Of a stretch of 64,000 bases of DNA, positions 10,196-19,686 are shown one piece after another. Source of the DNA: an uncultured Aliivibrio sp. (GTDB taxonomy: Bacteria; Pseudomonadota; Gammaproteobacteria; Enterobacterales; Vibrionaceae); NCBI RefSeq assembly GCF_946479765.1, contig NZ_CAMLHO010000014.1, positions 1-64,000 on the forward strand, in the 5' to 3' direction. The translations under genes and the position numbers were made by a program. The number at the start of each line of letters is the position of its first letter. Position 1 is the first letter of the stretch. The notes under the pieces were generated by a model. That model worked only from the letters and a program-made list of their open reading frames with translations. It did no database searches and had not been told where the DNA came from.

Positions 10196-11218
10196 ATGTC
10201 ACACATAATAACCCGAAATGACGCTCCTGTTGAGCAAAACTGGCTCAAAGAGATCTCAAATGCGATCTCAGATCCTCATCAACTGCTTTCAACTCTAGGG
10301 ATTGATAGCTCGCCTTGGGAGAAAGGATTAGAAGCGAAAAAGTTATTTGCGTTACGTGTGCCGACAAGTTTTGTCGATCGAATGGAGTTTGGCAACCCTT
10401 TTGATCCTTTATTACGTCAAGTATTGCCTTTAGATCAAGAATTCGAAGTACATGACGGATATTCGACCGATCCTCTTGACGAACAAGACAACGAACAACC
10501 CGGATTACTTCATAAGTATAAAAACCGTGTTTTGTTAATTTTGAAAGGGGGCTGCGCTGTAAATTGTCGTTATTGTTTCCGCCGTCATTTTCCTTATGAA
10601 GATAATAAAGGCGGAAAATCAGTCTGGCAAAATTCCATCAACTATATTGCAGCGCACCCTGAGCTCAATGAAGTGATTCTTTCTGGTGGCGATCCTTTGA
10701 TGGCAAAAGACCATGAACTTGAATGGTTAATTCAACATCTCGACAAAGTACCGCATATTAAACGCCTTCGTATTCACAGCCGTTTGCCTGTTGTCATTCC
10801 GAATCGAATTACTGATACATTGTGTCGCCTATTTGCAGAGACTCGACTTCAAGTTATTTTGGTTACGCACATCAACCATGCCAATGAAATTAGTCCCTAT
10901 TTCACAGATAAAATGACGCAACTAAAACAAGCTAACGTTACACTATTAAATCAAAGTGTCTTACTCAAAGACGTCAATAACACAACAGAAGCATTAAGAA
11001 ATTTGAGTGAAGCATTATTTGATGCTGGCATCTTACCTTATTACCTTCATGTATTAGATAAGGTGCAAGGATCTGCCCATTTCTTTGTTTCCGATAAAGA
11101 AGCCAAACGATTGATGGGAGAGTTGATAGAGAACGTTTCTGGTTATCTTGTACCAACATTAGCAAGAGAAATCGGTGGCCGTAAAAGCAAAACACCACTC
11201 GATTTATATTTAGAATAA
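10196..11218 (+). CDS. epmB: EF-P beta-lysylation protein EpmB (lysine 2,3-aminomutase family)
   Basis: EpmB (YjeK) is a radical-SAM, PLP-dependent aminomutase that converts (S)-alpha-lysine to (R)-beta-lysine, the substrate of EpmA. The radical-SAM cluster motif is Cys120-X3-Cys124-X2-Cys127 (GGCAVNCRYCF). ILSGGDPLM is the conserved SAM-binding strand. Its 340 residues match the short EpmB type rather than the longer catabolic lysine aminomutases. It is divergent from efp. Confidence 0.95.
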   Translation: MSHIITRNDAPVEQNWLKEISNAISDPHQLLSTLGIDSSPWEKGLEAKKLFALRVPTSFVDRMEFGNPFDPLLRQVLPLDQEFEVHDGYSTDPLDEQDNEQPGLLHKYKNRVLLILKGGCAVNCRYCFRRHFPYEDNKGGKSVWQNSINYIAAHPELNEVILSGGDPLMAKDHELEWLIQHLDKVPHIKRLRIHSRLPVVIPNRITDTLCRLFAETRLQVILVTHINHANEISPYFTDKMTQLKQANVTLLNQSVLLKDVNNTTEALRNLSEALFDAGILPYYLHVLDKVQGSAHFFVSDKEAKRLMGELIENVSGYLVPTLAREIGGRKSKTPLDLYLE

Positions 11219-11267
11219 AGCAGGTATTTAAAATAATACGCTAAAATACACTCTGTATTTCAGACAT

Positions 11268-11298
11268 AAAAAAACCGAAGCCTAAACTTCGGTTTTTC
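11268..11298 (+). terminator. intrinsic terminator between epmB and pfkA
   Basis: AACCGAAG pairs with CTTCGGTT around a CCTAAA loop, with A and T runs on either side. It can serve both convergent genes. Confidence 0.85.
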
Positions 11299-11323
11299 TT
11301 TCATAGCAACAACTGATTCTAAA

Positions 11324-12286
11324 TTAGAATAATTCTTCTGCTACTTTATAAAGTTCTAGTTTCTCAGGACGACGCATGTTTTCAATCGCATCGATAATAT
11401 CGTGATGAACAAGCTGCTCATTTTTGATACCAACACAACGACCACCATGACCTTCAACAAGCAACTTAACACCGTAATTACCCATACGAGACGCTAAGAT
11501 ACGGTCGAATGCACCAGGCTGACCGCCACGTTGAATGTGACCAAGAACCGTAGCACGAGTCTCACGACCAGTTTCTGCTTCGATTTCTTTTGCTAATGCG
11601 TTTACATCAGTCATTAATTCAGTAATCGCAATGATTGCGTGTTTCTTACCTTTTGCAATACCGTCTTGGATATTTTGAATTAATGCTTCTTTGTTTAAAC
11701 CCGTTTCTGGTGTGATTACGTACTCACAACCACCGGCAATTGCAGCCATTAAAGTCAAATCACCACAGTGACGACCCATTACTTCTACAATAGAAATACG
11801 TTGGTGAGAAGACGATGTATCACGTAAACGGTCAATTGCATCAATAACAGTGTCTAATGCAGTTAAGTAACCGATAGTGTAATCCGTACCTGCAATATCA
11901 TTATCGATAGTGCCAGGAAGACCAATACATGGATAACCCATTTCAGTTAGCTTCTTAGCGCCCATATAAGAACCATCACCACCGATAACGATTAACGCAT
12001 CAATGTCATGTTTCTTAAGGTTTGCGATCGCTTTTTCACGAACAGCAACTTCTTTAAATTCAGGAAAACGCGCTGATCCCAAGAATGTACCGCCGCGGTT
12101 GATCATGTCAGATACGCTATGGCGCTCTAATTTTTCGATACGATCCTCAACAAGACCTAAGTAGCCATCGTGAATACCAAATACTTCCAAGCCTTGCGTT
12201 AATGCTGTACGAACAACACCACGCACCGCAGCATTCATACCTGGCGCATCGCCACCACTTGTTAAAACACCAATCTTCTTGACCAT
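11324..12286 (-). CDS. pfkA: ATP-dependent 6-phosphofructokinase
   Basis: PfkA phosphorylates fructose 6-phosphate to fructose 1,6-bisphosphate, the committed step of glycolysis. The 320-residue protein has the ATP-site motif GGDAPGMN at 11-18, the catalytic loop GTIDNDI with its Asp pair at about 127-129, and the substrate motif LGHIQRGG. The position downstream of fieF and cpxP matches the enterobacterial order cpxP-fieF-pfkA. A 216-bp AT-rich spacer upstream suggests its own promoter. Confidence 0.97.
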   Translation of the reverse strand: MVKKIGVLTSGGDAPGMNAAVRGVVRTALTQGLEVFGIHDGYLGLVEDRIEKLERHSVSDMINRGGTFLGSARFPEFKEVAVREKAIANLKKHDIDALIVIGGDGSYMGAKKLTEMGYPCIGLPGTIDNDIAGTDYTIGYLTALDTVIDAIDRLRDTSSSHQRISIVEVMGRHCGDLTLMAAIAGGCEYVITPETGLNKEALIQNIQDGIAKGKKHAIIAITELMTDVNALAKEIEAETGRETRATVLGHIQRGGQPGAFDRILASRMGNYGVKLLVEGHGGRCVGIKNEQLVHHDIIDAIENMRRPEKLELYKVAEELF

Positions 12287-12502
12287 GGTTACCCTCTAAT
12301 ATGGTTGGGAATTTTAATTTCAATTTCTAATACAGCAAGCACACTCCCTAATCTGCTCACCATTAATAATCTGTAATTTTTTTCTTATGTAAGAGTATTA
12401 CATTTTAATGAAAAAGTTCGTTGATTCACATCAGAATCAATCACGACTATTTCATTTTTCTGTTACGGAAAAACAATAACCGCTAATAATACTACTTAAT
12501 TC

Positions 12503-13408
12503 TTACTGAAACTGAGATTGCTCTCTGTCTGAGTCTAGCACAACTGAAAGCGGGTCTTGATGAATTATAATATCTGAATGTGGGAAAACTACTAAAAGTT
12601 CATCTTCAACTCTATCAGCAATTCGATGCGCTTCAACTAATTGCATCTGATCTGGTAGCTCTAAGTGCAACTGAATAAATCGCGTTGGTCCGGCTAAACG
12701 AGTTCGCAAATCATGAATACCTCTAACCCCTTCTACACGACAACATGCTTCTCTGATCTGCTCTAATTCTTCTTTTGGTAATTGTCTGTCTAATAATAAC
12801 TGAATCGCTTCATTTGCCATCTTAAAGGCACTAATTAAAATATAAACACCAATAACAAGAGCAAAAATAGCATCTGCTTCGTGCCATCCATACCAGCTTA
12901 ATGCTAAAGCCAACATGATCGCTGCATTCATAAATAGATCGGTTTTATAGTGCAATGAGTCTGCCGCAATTGCTTGGCTGCCCGTTTGTTTAACGACCCA
13001 CTGTTGAACCATCACAAGACCAAAGGTTAATACAATCGCAAAACCACTGACATAAACACCTAATTCAGGAGCAACCACATCTTGAGGGCGGAAAAAACGC
13101 TCAACACCATTCAATAATAAGAAACAGGCAGAACCAGAAATAAACATCGCCTGAGCCAAGGCGGCCAATGATTCAGCTTTACCATGACCAAAACTATGTT
13201 CTTCATCTGCTGGCTGAAGTGCATAACGCACTACCAACAGGTTAGTAATAGAAGCCCCCATATCAAGTAAGGAATCAACAAGCGAAGCCAATAGACTAAC
13301 AGAGCCCGTTACCCACCACGTACCTAATTTGAATAACATTAAAATTGTCGCAACAATGGTTGCAAGCCATGCAGCCATGGTGACTAAAGAAGCGTATCGT
13401 TGAGTCAT
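12503..13408 (-). CDS. fieF: cation-diffusion-facilitator efflux pump, FieF type
   Basis: FieF exports Fe(II), Zn(II) and other divalent cations from the cytoplasm in exchange for protons. The 301 residues contain six membrane segments. The metal site is visible as the Asp pair in [15 protein letters not shown] and [10 protein letters not shown] in the N-terminal half, with [10 protein letters not shown] in the second half. A soluble C-terminal domain (HDLRTR, IIIHQDP) completes the CDF layout. Metal choice cannot be read safely from sequence. cpxP lies upstream on the same strand, separated by a terminator. Confidence 0.93.
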   Translation of the reverse strand: MTQRYASLVTMAAWLATIVATILMLFKLGTWWVTGSVSLLASLVDSLLDMGASITNLLVVRYALQPADEEHSFGHGKAESLAALAQAMFISGSACFLLLNGVERFFRPQDVVAPELGVYVSGFAIVLTFGLVMVQQWVVKQTGSQAIAADSLHYKTDLFMNAAIMLALALSWYGWHEADAIFALVIGVYILISAFKMANEAIQLLLDRQLPKEELEQIREACCRVEGVRGIHDLRTRLAGPTRFIQLHLELPDQMQLVEAHRIADRVEDELLVVFPHSDIIIHQDPLSVVLDSDREQSQFQ

Positions 13409-13506
13409 TTCTGTTCCACTACTTAAAAAATCAACTCTTAGTATAAAGCCTTAATTCAAGAATCGTTATTCCAATTATTAATATAACCTCAACAAAATCA
13501 TAATAT

Positions 13507-13540
13507 AAAAAAACGAGCCCCTATTTTCATAAGAGCTCGC
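13507..13540 (-). terminator. intrinsic terminator of cpxP
   Basis: On the minus strand GCGAGCtcTTAT, a GAAA loop and ATAGgGGCTCGT are followed by a run of T. It lies about 27 bp after the cpxP stop and before the fieF start. Confidence 0.75.
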
Positions 13541-13566
13541 TTTATTTATCTTCTGATTAAATCAGA

Positions 13567-14070
13567 TTATTTATCACAATCTGCAATGTATTTATCTTGG
13601 TTTGCTTTAAATTCTGTTTTCTGTTCTGGTGTTAAAATATTCATCATTTCATGGCGTTTTTTTATCATTTCTACACGACGATCAATTTGACGCTCTGACA
13701 TTTTCTCAGCTAACGAACGCACTGCTTGTTCATCAAAGTTGTCTGATAACATTAAGTTTTGCATTGCTTTATGATCCGCTTTCATCTCAGCCGTTGGTTG
13801 ACGTTTTTGACCCTTTTTCGCTTTATGTTCTGCTTTACGAGCATCACGCATTGCATCAAATTGATCTTCTTGAGAATCAGTTAACTCCAGATCTTTAAAG
13901 GCTTTTTTATTGGCTTTCATCATGCACTTACTTCCGTGCATACCTTCACCCCCCTTCATGCCGCCTTTCATTCCACCCTCATGATGACCACCAGCTGCAA
14001 ATGCCGAAGCAGAAGCGAGAGAAAGAGGAAGTACTACAGCGCCTAAAATCATTTTTTTCATCATGTTCAT
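13567..14070 (-). CDS. cpxP: CpxP-like periplasmic chaperone / Cpx regulator
   Basis: CpxP is a periplasmic helical hairpin protein that restrains CpxA and helps clear misfolded proteins. A signal peptide of about 26 residues ends at ASAFA. Two LTxxQ family motifs are present: LTDSQ at 63-67 and LTPEQ at 146-150. The mature N-terminus is unusual, with a Gly/Met/His-rich stretch at about 27-51 (GGHHEGGMKGG, then MHGSKCMM) that looks able to bind metal. Cys49 and Cys165 could form a disulfide. It is divergent from cpxRA with a CpxR box in the shared control region. The gene name rests on family motif and location. Confidence 0.9.
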   Translation of the reverse strand: MNMMKKMILGAVVLPLSLASASAFAAGGHHEGGMKGGMKGGEGMHGSKCMMKANKKAFKDLELTDSQEDQFDAMRDARKAEHKAKKGQKRQPTAEMKADHKAMQNLMLSDNFDEQAVRSLAEKMSERQIDRRVEMIKKRHEMMNILTPEQKTEFKANQDKYIADCDK

Positions 14071-14181
14071 TATGTTATCTCCGTGGCAGAAAATTCAGTG
14101 TTATGTAAAGGCAGTTCACTTTCGTGCTGCTTGGTATGGAGTAAGAATAGCGCAAGCAAAGTAAATGAGTGTCTTTTAAGC

Positions 14182-14196
14182 GTAAATCAACGTAAA
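14182..14196 (+). promoter_or_regulatory. CpxR box between cpxP and cpxR
   Basis: GTAAA-TCAAC-GTAAA is an exact match to the CpxR consensus GTAAA-N5-GTAAA. A further GTAAA half-site starts at 14161. It lies between the divergent cpxP and cpxR starts and could control both. Confidence 0.8.
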
Positions 14197-14272
14197 TAGT
14201 ATTTTGAAGGTTGGTATTCACCTGTTTATTTGGCGATACTATATCCATAAGGTATTACGCAGGTGAATAATA

Positions 14273-14959
14273 ATGGCAAAGATTTTATTGGTTGATGACG
14301 ATGTGGAACTAACCGCATTACTTAAAGATATTTTAAGCCTAGAAGGCTATAGCGTTGTTGAAGCCAACAATGGTATAGAAGGATTAGCCGCAATTAGTGA
14401 TGATCTTGATCTTATCTTACTTGATATCATGATGCCAAAAATGAATGGCATGGACATGCTACGTAAATTACGTGAAACCAATGAAACCCCTGTCCTGATG
14501 CTGACGGCTAAAGGGGAAGAAATTGACCGTGTTATAGGCTTAGAACTTGGTGCTGATGACTATCTACCAAAACCTTTTAGTGATCGAGAGTTACTTGCTC
14601 GTATTCGTGCAATCTTACGTAGGACACAAAGTAAAACAAAAGAAAATAATAATAGCAGCAGTGTTAAATACCAAAATATTGAGATTTTCATAGGTAAACA
14701 AGAAGCCTACCACGACGCTGAATTATTAGACTTAACAGGAACGGAGTTTGGTTTACTGTCTCAGTTTATTCAAAAACCCGGAGAAGTCATCTCTAAAGAA
14801 GAGTTAAGCCTAGAAGTACTTGGAAAACGTTTAGCTCCTTTTGATCGTGCTATTGATATGCACGTTTCTAATCTTCGCAAAAAATTACCTCCATTATCAG
14901 AAGGGAAGCCTCGAATTAAAACCCTACGTGGCCGTGGCTACTTATTCGTAGAGGAATAA
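14273..14959 (+). CDS. cpxR: envelope-stress response regulator CpxR
   Basis: CpxR is the OmpR/PhoB-family regulator of the Cpx envelope-stress system. The receiver domain contains DDD at 8-10, the phospho-acceptor Asp51 in LILLDIMMP and the conserved Lys in DDYLPKPF. A winged-helix DNA-binding domain follows (DLTGTEFGLL, then IKTLRGRGYLF). Length is 228 residues. cpxA starts 3 nt after the stop, so the two are co-transcribed. Confidence 0.96.
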   Translation: MAKILLVDDDVELTALLKDILSLEGYSVVEANNGIEGLAAISDDLDLILLDIMMPKMNGMDMLRKLRETNETPVLMLTAKGEEIDRVIGLELGADDYLPKPFSDRELLARIRAILRRTQSKTKENNNSSSVKYQNIEIFIGKQEAYHDAELLDLTGTEFGLLSQFIQKPGEVISKEELSLEVLGKRLAPFDRAIDMHVSNLRKKLPPLSEGKPRIKTLRGRGYLFVEE

Positions 14960-14962
14960 CTC

Positions 14963-16354
14963 TTGTTTGCAAAGAAAATGAAATTTCCCGTACTTTCGAG
15001 CCTGTATGGTCGCATCTTTGCCATTTTTTGGTTCACTTTATTATTGGTTTTGATTGGGGTCGTTATCGGCCCTAATTTTGATCCACGATCTCGTCATGAT
15101 ATAGCCACGGAACATCTAAGTAAAATGACACAAGTGGCAGCCTATATTACTGGGAAATATTCGGAACGTGATAATTTAACAGTGGCCCTTAAAGAGATCA
15201 GTCATAAAGCTCATGATCATGATGAAAACCTAGATCTTTTTTTTACTACCCCAACAGGCGAAATCTTAGATAAGCCTAGGGAGCTGAGAGGCAGAAAAAA
15301 AGCGCTACTTAATTTTTTAACCTTATCTGATGATCCCAAGTTACCACAACAAAAGCTCTATGGCAGAACCATGATGGCAGGACCTTTCGACATCGTTATC
15401 GCCAAAGAAACGGTCTATATGTATGTGGGAAGGTATTGGAAAAAACCGCCTCCTTTCATTCTGCGCATTTTAGATAAACCGATACAATTATTGTTAGTTA
15501 CTATGCTGGTCAGTACCCCCTTTTTACTTTGGCTTGCTTGGGCATTAAGTCAGCCTGCTAGACGACTACAAAAAGCGGCAGAACGTGTTGCTAGAGGCCA
15601 GTTTGAAAAAGATGAAGCACTAGAAAAAGGCCCAAGGGAATTCAGAAAAACAGGTCAAAGTTTTAACCAAATGGTGGGGTCATTAAATACCATGATCTCA
15701 GGTCAACAGCGGTTGCTCTCTGATATATCTCATGAGCTACGATCACCACTAACTCGCTTACGAATGGCGACAGCTCTTGCTACTCGTAAACAAGGTGAAA
15801 GTGCTGAGTTATCTCGTATTGATATGGAAGCCGAACGACTTGAGCAGATGATTTCAGAGCTGTTAGAACTGTCCCGCATCCAAGTTAATAGCCATCAAGA
15901 GCGAGAAAAAACCGATGCGTATTCATTATTATTTGATATTTTAGAAGATGCAAAATTTGAAGCAGAACACATGGACAAAGTTCTCACCTATTCTGGTTTG
16001 GCTGAAACCCCTCTTTTTGGCAATCCTAATTTATTAATGAGTGCAGTAGAAAACGTCATTCGAAATGCCATAAAATACGGCAACGACATTATTACGGTCA
16101 ATCTAGATCAGACTGAAAATCACTTTATTATTCATGTTGATGATAACGGTGAAGGCGTACCTGAAGATGAGTTAAAAGATATTTTCAAACCCTTCTATCG
16201 TGTTTCAACCGCTCGAGACAGAAGCAGTGGCGGTACAGGATTAGGGCTTGCGATTACAGAGAGTGCGATTAATCAGCACAGCGGAACCATCATTGCGAGC
16301 AAAAGTCCTCTTGGCGGATTACGAATGACGATCACTTTGCCTATCGAACAATAA
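14963..16354 (+). CDS. cpxA: envelope-stress sensor histidine kinase CpxA
   Basis: CpxA is the inner-membrane kinase/phosphatase partner of CpxR. The 463 residues show TM1 at about 15-35, a periplasmic sensor domain, TM2 at about 172-195 (LLVTMLVSTPFLLWLAWAL, nearly as in E. coli), a HAMP linker, the phospho-acceptor His in SDISHELRSPLTRL, then N, G1 (DDNGEGV) and G2 (GGTGLGLAI) ATPase boxes. TTG at 14963 is the likely start because GAGGA sits 7 nt before it. The in-frame ATG at 14978 is too far from that site. Confidence 0.95.
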   Translation: MFAKKMKFPVLSSLYGRIFAIFWFTLLLVLIGVVIGPNFDPRSRHDIATEHLSKMTQVAAYITGKYSERDNLTVALKEISHKAHDHDENLDLFFTTPTGEILDKPRELRGRKKALLNFLTLSDDPKLPQQKLYGRTMMAGPFDIVIAKETVYMYVGRYWKKPPPFILRILDKPIQLLLVTMLVSTPFLLWLAWALSQPARRLQKAAERVARGQFEKDEALEKGPREFRKTGQSFNQMVGSLNTMISGQQRLLSDISHELRSPLTRLRMATALATRKQGESAELSRIDMEAERLEQMISELLELSRIQVNSHQEREKTDAYSLLFDILEDAKFEAEHMDKVLTYSGLAETPLFGNPNLLMSAVENVIRNAIKYGNDIITVNLDQTENHFIIHVDDNGEGVPEDELKDIFKPFYRVSTARDRSSGGTGLGLAITESAINQHSGTIIASKSPLGGLRMTITLPIEQ

Positions 16355-16362
16355 TCCTTCCT

Positions 16363-16398
16363 AACAACATGGCTTATCTCAACCTAAGCCATGTTGTT
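16363..16398. repeat. perfect 14-bp inverted repeat after cpxA
   Basis: AACAACATGGCTTA and TAAGCCATGTTGTT flank an 8-nt loop. No T tract follows on either strand, so it is not a standard terminator. It could block 3' exonucleases at the end of the cpxRA message or be a dyad binding site upstream of trmL. Confidence 0.6.
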
Positions 16399-16471
16399 AC
16401 GAGTACGCCCTACCCCGATACCAATCAATTAGATATACTGCGTTTAATTTCCGTTTATTCAAGAGTTCATT

Positions 16472-16951
16472 ATGTTTGAGATTGCGCTGTACGAACCTGA
16501 AATCGCCCCAAATACAGGTAATATTATTCGACTATCAGCTAACTGTGGTGCAAACCTGCATTTAATTGAACCATTAGGATTTGATTTAGAAGAGAAAAAA
16601 CTTCGCCGCGCTGGGTTAGATTATCATGACTTAGCTCATGTAAAACGCCATAAAAACTACGCTGCATTTCTTGAATATTTAGAAAATGAAAGCGAAGGCG
16701 AACACCGTATTTTTGCTTGTACAACCAAAACGACAGGTCACCACACAATGCCAAGTTATCAAAAAGGTGATGTATTATTGTTTGGCCCAGAAACCCGTGG
16801 CCTACCGGCTGATTTAATCGATGCTTTACCAATGGAACAGCGTGTTCGTATTCCAATGATGCCTGACAGTCGCAGTTTAAATCTCTCTAACTCTGTTGCG
16901 ATTATTGTCTTTGAAGCATGGCGTCAAATGGGCTTTGAAGGCGGATTATGA
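16472..16951 (+). CDS. trmL: tRNA (cytidine/uridine-34-2'-O)-methyltransferase TrmL
   Basis: TrmL methylates the wobble ribose of tRNA-Leu isoacceptors. It is a minimal SPOUT methyltransferase of 159 residues, the expected length. The knot motifs are visible: [23 protein letters not shown] at the N-terminus (motif 1), [10 protein letters not shown] (motif 2) and [13 protein letters not shown] (motif 3). It has its own intergenic region and ends at a strong terminator shared with cysE. Confidence 0.95.
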   Translation: MFEIALYEPEIAPNTGNIIRLSANCGANLHLIEPLGFDLEEKKLRRAGLDYHDLAHVKRHKNYAAFLEYLENESEGEHRIFACTTKTTGHHTMPSYQKGDVLLFGPETRGLPADLIDALPMEQRVRIPMMPDSRSLNLSNSVAIIVFEAWRQMGFEGGL

Positions 16952-16977
16952 TTTTTCTATCTACCCTGTCTCAATGC

Positions 16978-17009
16978 AAAAATAGCCACGATTAAGTGGC
17001 TATTTTTTT
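16978..17009 (+). terminator. intrinsic terminator between trmL and cysE
   Basis: The stem AATAGCCAC/GTGGCTATT with a 6-nt loop has A and T runs on both sides. It can act for both convergent genes. Confidence 0.87.
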
Positions 17010-17049
17010 GATACAAAGAAGCTATAAAATGAGTTAACTGAATCGGATA

Positions 17050-17877
17050 TTAAATTCCATCACCAGAAATAAACGTCTGAGACTTACCATTAAATTGCTG
17101 ATCCATATCTAAAGACGGCATCTCAGAGCTAGGACGACCCACGATTTTAGCCGGAACCCCTGCCACTGTCGTATGAGGAGGAACCGCTTGAAGCACAACA
17201 GAACACGAACCAATCTTCGCACCGACACCGACTTCAATATTGCCTAAAATCTTAGCACCGGCACCAATCATCACGCCTTGACGGATCTTAGGATGACGAT
17301 CACCACTCTCTTTACCAGTACCGCCTAACGTTACATCTTGGAGAATAGAAACGTCATTTTCAACAACCGCGGTTTCACCAATAACAATGCCTGTGGCATG
17401 GTCAAACATGATCCCTTTACCAATGGTAGCCGCAGGGTGAACATCCACTTGGCATGCAACAGAAATTTCATTCTGTAAGTAGGTTGCTAACGCAATTCGG
17501 CCTTGTTTCCATAGCCAGTTTGAAACACGATAACCTTGCAGCGCGTGATAACCTTTTAAGTACAATAAAGGCATTGAGTACATTGAAACCGCAGGATCTC
17601 GAGTTACCGTCGCACAAATGTCGCACGCGGCAGCATCCGTAATGCTTGGGTCTGAAGCGAACGCCTCTTCCACCACTTCACGAACCGCCATCGCAGGCAT
17701 TGATGCCGTCGCTAATTTATTCGCAAGAATGTAACTTAACGACGCCGCTAAATTTTCATGTTTAATGATGGTGGCATGATAAAAGCTTGCAAGTATGGGT
17801 TCTTGCTCAGATTGCTCGCGCGCTTCCTGAACAATTTTTTCCCATACTTTATGTTTCTTACATTCATTCATCTTCAT
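17050..17877 (-). CDS. cysE: serine O-acetyltransferase
   Basis: CysE makes O-acetylserine from serine and acetyl-CoA, the first step of cysteine synthesis. The 275 residues contain a helical N-terminal trimerisation domain and a left-handed beta-helix of hexapeptide repeats (around IGKGIMFDHATGIVIGETAV). The last residues are Asp-Gly-Ile, the tail that docks in the CysK active site to form cysteine synthase. The gene lies 12 bp after gpsA in the conserved secB-gpsA-cysE order. The Met codon at 17871 is an alternative start. Confidence 0.95.
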   Translation of the reverse strand: MKMNECKKHKVWEKIVQEAREQSEQEPILASFYHATIIKHENLAASLSYILANKLATASMPAMAVREVVEEAFASDPSITDAAACDICATVTRDPAVSMYSMPLLYLKGYHALQGYRVSNWLWKQGRIALATYLQNEISVACQVDVHPAATIGKGIMFDHATGIVIGETAVVENDVSILQDVTLGGTGKESGDRHPKIRQGVMIGAGAKILGNIEVGVGAKIGSCSVVLQAVPPHTTVAGVPAKIVGRPSSEMPSLDMDQQFNGKSQTFISGDGI

Positions 17878-17889
17878 ACCATCCTTGAA

Positions 17890-18912
17890 TTACGATTCTG
17901 ATTTTTTGTCGCGTGCTAGTAAATCCTGTGCAGCAACTCTTGCATCCTTTCCTTGATACAATACTTGATAAATTTGCTCAACTATAGGCATTTCAACGCC
18001 CATTCGTTCTGCAAGTAAAAACACTTCTTTGGTGTTTCTATACCCTTCAACGACTTGACCAATTTCAATCTGAGCACTCTCTACGTCACCACCTTGGCCT
18101 AAAGCAAGACCAAAACGACGGTTACGAGATTGATTATCGGTACACGTTAATACTAGGTCACCTAAACCAGCCATACCCATAAAAGTTTCAGCTTCTGCAC
18201 CCAGTGCGACACCTAAGCGTGTCATTTCAGCTAAACCACGGGTAATCAATGCCGTACGAGCATTAGCACCAAAACCAATACCATCAGACATACCAGCACC
18301 AATAGCGATCACATTTTTCACCGCGCCGCCAAGTTGCATTCCAGTGAAATCATTATTCGCATACACTCGGAACGTTTTTGAACAGTGAATTTTATCTTGA
18401 AGATCTTTAACAAATTGCTGATCAGGTGACGCGACGGCGATCGCGGTTGGCATACCAGAAGCAAGTTCTTTAGCAAAAGTAGGTCCAGATAAGACAGCCA
18501 GAGAGTGTGACTCACCCAATGCTTCTACTGCCACTTCTTTTAATAAACGACCTGTTTCAGGCTCAAGCCCTTTTGTCGCCCAACATACACGAGAATCTTC
18601 ACGTAGAAACGGTTTTACATTGCCTAGTACCAAACCAAACACATGGCTTGGAACCACAACAAGCAAATCACGACTCGCTTGAACTGATTTTTCAAGATCC
18701 GCAGACATAATCAGTGATGGTGGAAAAACAACACCAGGTAAAAACTCTTCATTTGCACGGTCCGCTTCAAGACGAGCCATATGAGTTGCTTCATGGCCCC
18801 ATAAAATCACTTTTGCGCCATTACGAGCAAGAGAAATAGCAAGAGACGTTCCGTATGAACCAGCACCAAGTACGGTCATTGAAATATCAGAGTAATCAGT
18901 TTGTGTTGTCAT
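17890..18912 (-). CDS. gpsA: NAD(P)+-dependent glycerol-3-phosphate dehydrogenase
   Basis: GpsA reduces dihydroxyacetone phosphate to sn-glycerol 3-phosphate for phospholipid synthesis. The dinucleotide-binding motif [10 protein letters not shown] is at the N-terminus. Conserved active-site segments [15 protein letters not shown] and [16 protein letters not shown] follow, the latter with the catalytic Lys. The frame opens at 18930, but MTTQTDY at 18912 best fits the family and gives 340 residues. It is part of the secB-gpsA-cysE cluster. Confidence 0.95.
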   Translation of the reverse strand: MTTQTDYSDISMTVLGAGSYGTSLAISLARNGAKVILWGHEATHMARLEADRANEEFLPGVVFPPSLIMSADLEKSVQASRDLLVVVPSHVFGLVLGNVKPFLREDSRVCWATKGLEPETGRLLKEVAVEALGESHSLAVLSGPTFAKELASGMPTAIAVASPDQQFVKDLQDKIHCSKTFRVYANNDFTGMQLGGAVKNVIAIGAGMSDGIGFGANARTALITRGLAEMTRLGVALGAEAETFMGMAGLGDLVLTCTDNQSRNRRFGLALGQGGDVESAQIEIGQVVEGYRNTKEVFLLAERMGVEMPIVEQIYQVLYQGKDARVAAQDLLARDKKSES

Positions 18913-19087
18913 TGTGACCATCCAAAACAAGTATCAAAAGATACAGTAGTAATAAAAACAAAATGCACTTGTTATCAACATATAGAAGCTATACAAACAT
19001 ATAGAACTATATTAGATAAAAAAGTGCATTTATTCTCTACAAATTAATCAATAGCAAAACGCCATCAATTCTTCATATTCAAAAGAA

Positions 19088-19558
19088 TTACGCTTGAGCT
19101 GGTGCTTCTGCGTTTTCTTGAGCTTGGTTTTGTAGGTAGTTCATGAACAATGCGTCAAAGTTAACTGGCGCAAGGTTAAGTTGTGGGAACGTACCTTTAA
19201 CAACTAGGCTAGAGATTGTTTCACGAGCGTATGGGAAAAGAATGTTCGGGCAGAATGCACCTAGGCAATGTGCTAATTGAGCGTCTTCCATTTGGCCAGC
19301 AGTAAAGATACCACCTTGTTGAACTTCACATAAGAATGCAGTTTCTTCTTCATTTTTAACCGTTACAGTTAAACGTAAAATTACTTCATAAACACCTTCA
19401 CCTAGTTCACGGCTTTGAGTATCAAGATCCAGTTTAACATCTGGATTCCACTCTTTTTGGAACATAGTTGGTGAGTTAGGCGCTTCAAAAGACACGTCTT
19501 TTAGGAAGATACGTTGAATTGCAAAGTTTTGTTGTTCTTGTTGTGCTGCTTCAGCCAT
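19088..19558 (-). CDS. secB: protein-export chaperone SecB
   Basis: SecB is a tetrameric cytosolic chaperone that keeps preproteins unfolded and hands them to SecA. The 156-residue acidic protein has the signatures [25 protein letters not shown] and [11 protein letters not shown]. It lies upstream of gpsA and downstream of a rhodanese gene, as in E. coli, although the glutaredoxin gene grxC usually found between is absent here. Confidence 0.97.
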   Translation of the reverse strand: MAEAAQQEQQNFAIQRIFLKDVSFEAPNSPTMFQKEWNPDVKLDLDTQSRELGEGVYEVILRLTVTVKNEEETAFLCEVQQGGIFTAGQMEDAQLAHCLGAFCPNILFPYARETISSLVVKGTFPQLNLAPVNFDALFMNYLQNQAQENAEAPAQA

Positions 19559-19686
19559 GGGAAAGTCCTTTCTATTAAATAAGTATAAATGCAGAATAAC
19601 GATGTCTTATTACTCTGCATTCGTGATATCTAAAAAATGAGCCCGATATCACATCAATATGAGTCAGTTGCTTAGGAAATCGGCAA

